From contig JAOUKG010000179.1 of NCBI GenBank assembly GCA_029882725.1, positions 1-6,177 of the forward strand: a stretch of 6,177 nucleotides of DNA. Direction: 5' to 3'. Within the stretch, counting starts at the first letter, position 1, and every line of letters starts with the position of its first letter. Shown piece after piece: positions 5,823-6,177 of the stretch. This DNA comes from Cyclobacteriaceae bacterium. Its GTDB lineage: Bacteria > Bacteroidota > Bacteroidia > Cytophagales > Cyclobacteriaceae. The translations under genes and the position numbers were made by a program. A model generated the notes under the pieces. It had not been told where the DNA came from. It searched no databases and saw only the letters and a program-made list of their open reading frames with translations.

Positions 5823-6177
5823 TTTAATGGATTTAAAGGTAAGTGATAATTAAATGATCCAGGTTTCTGAATATTGAAGTGTGTATTGAAACCATTATAT
5901 GGTTCACCTAAATAATTAGATGTGGTGTTTTTAAAAGGAGCCCTAAATCCTCTATCTAATCTTACGTTCAAATTAAGTTTAGGAAATCGAGCTTGGAAGC
6001 TAAATGCTCGCTGACCTGCAGGACTTATTCCTACCTTTGAGCTAAGCTGCACGAAAGACTTACCCCCCTTAGCGGCCACTGTCATCATCCTCACACCCGA
6101 CACCACCGCGGCGGTAGCAGCACTCACGGCAACCGTCTCTACTACCTTCTCTGAAACATAACCTAAATCATATCCTA
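5798..6177 (-). CDS. C-terminal end of an RHS-type polymorphic toxin, 5' end beyond window
   Basis: The frame is open to the right edge, so a GTG at 6127 is only an internal codon and the true start lies outside. The visible 126 residues begin with a linker (GYDLGYVSEKVVETVAV), then an Ala/Val-rich hydrophobic segment (SAATAAVVSGV) common just before RHS tips. A basic domain of about 85 residues follows: SSKVGISPAGQRAFSF, RFPKLNLNVRLDRGFR, FNTHFNIQKPGSFNYH and a final LNPLKWKYYNIP. The two HxxN/NYH-type segments and the positive charge would suit a nuclease, but I see no defined active site and name no family. It has a tightly overlapping immunity candidate and is not visibly truncated at its 3' end. 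It is therefore the best candidate here for the expressed toxin of the locus. That it belongs to an RHS protein is inferred, as the core is not in view. Confidence 0.65.
   Translation of the reverse strand, partial: GYDLGYVSEKVVETVAVSAATAAVVSGVRMMTVAAKGGKSFVQLSSKVGISPAGQRAFSFQARFPKLNLNVRLDRGFRAPFKNTTSNYLGEPYNGFNTHFNIQKPGSFNYHLPLNPLKWKYYNIP

Noticed and set aside
1..6177. CRISPR array, tRNA, rRNA or insertion sequence
   Set aside because: No regularly spaced repeats, no tRNA or rRNA signature and no transposase-like protein were seen on either strand; the long repeats are coding RHS segments.

Overview
The window looks like a stretch of a Bacteroidota chromosome, most likely a flavobacterium. 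The reasons are the style of the RHS core (YYPFGM, a run of YDPALGRM followed by DP, SPYNFAFNNPVSLNDPSGAD), AT-rich genes with weak or absent Shine-Dalgarno sites, and signal peptides such as one ending TYGQ. No gene of known chromosomal function is present to fix the genus. Every gene I can support is on the minus strand, so the region reads from position 6177 down to 1.

I read the window as an eroding store of RHS polymorphic-toxin C-terminal 'tips', each followed by an immunity gene. In transcription order it holds: (i) the 3' end of a toxin gene entering from the right edge (6177-5798), overlapping a cytoplasmic immunity candidate (5822-5343); (ii) a short toxin-tip relic (5326-5225) directly ahead of an intact SUKH (SMI1/KNR4) immunity gene (5221-4820); (iii) a second relic that looks like the start of an HNH-type nuclease tip (4819-4675); (iv) a spacer with a perfect short palindrome; (v) module B, an RHS core fragment plus linker plus unrecognised tip (about 4502-3384), coupled to an exported jelly-roll-like protein (3382-2651) and a small ORF (2655-2455); (vi) a spacer of about 500 bp; (vii) module C, the same linker without the core, carrying a JAMM/JAB metallopeptidase tip (1958-1200), followed by an exported immunity candidate (1189-608); (viii) module A, the same RHS core fragment with yet another tip, running off the left edge (599-1).

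Two long direct repeats tie the modules together. A 309-bp core block is shared by A and B, and a 247-bp linker block is shared by B and C. They lie exactly where homologous recombination could swap a displaced tip and its immunity gene into a full-length rhs gene. Modules A, B and C lack the long RHS N-terminus and lack convincing starts, as expected of silent 'orphan' cassettes. Immunity genes can still matter when the toxin is silent, because they protect against siblings.

The most interesting points are the two-level repeat architecture, a tip with an intact JAMM metal-binding signature, two unrecognised tips, and the fact that both core- or linker-associated immunity candidates carry signal peptides, which would place their targets outside the cytoplasm.
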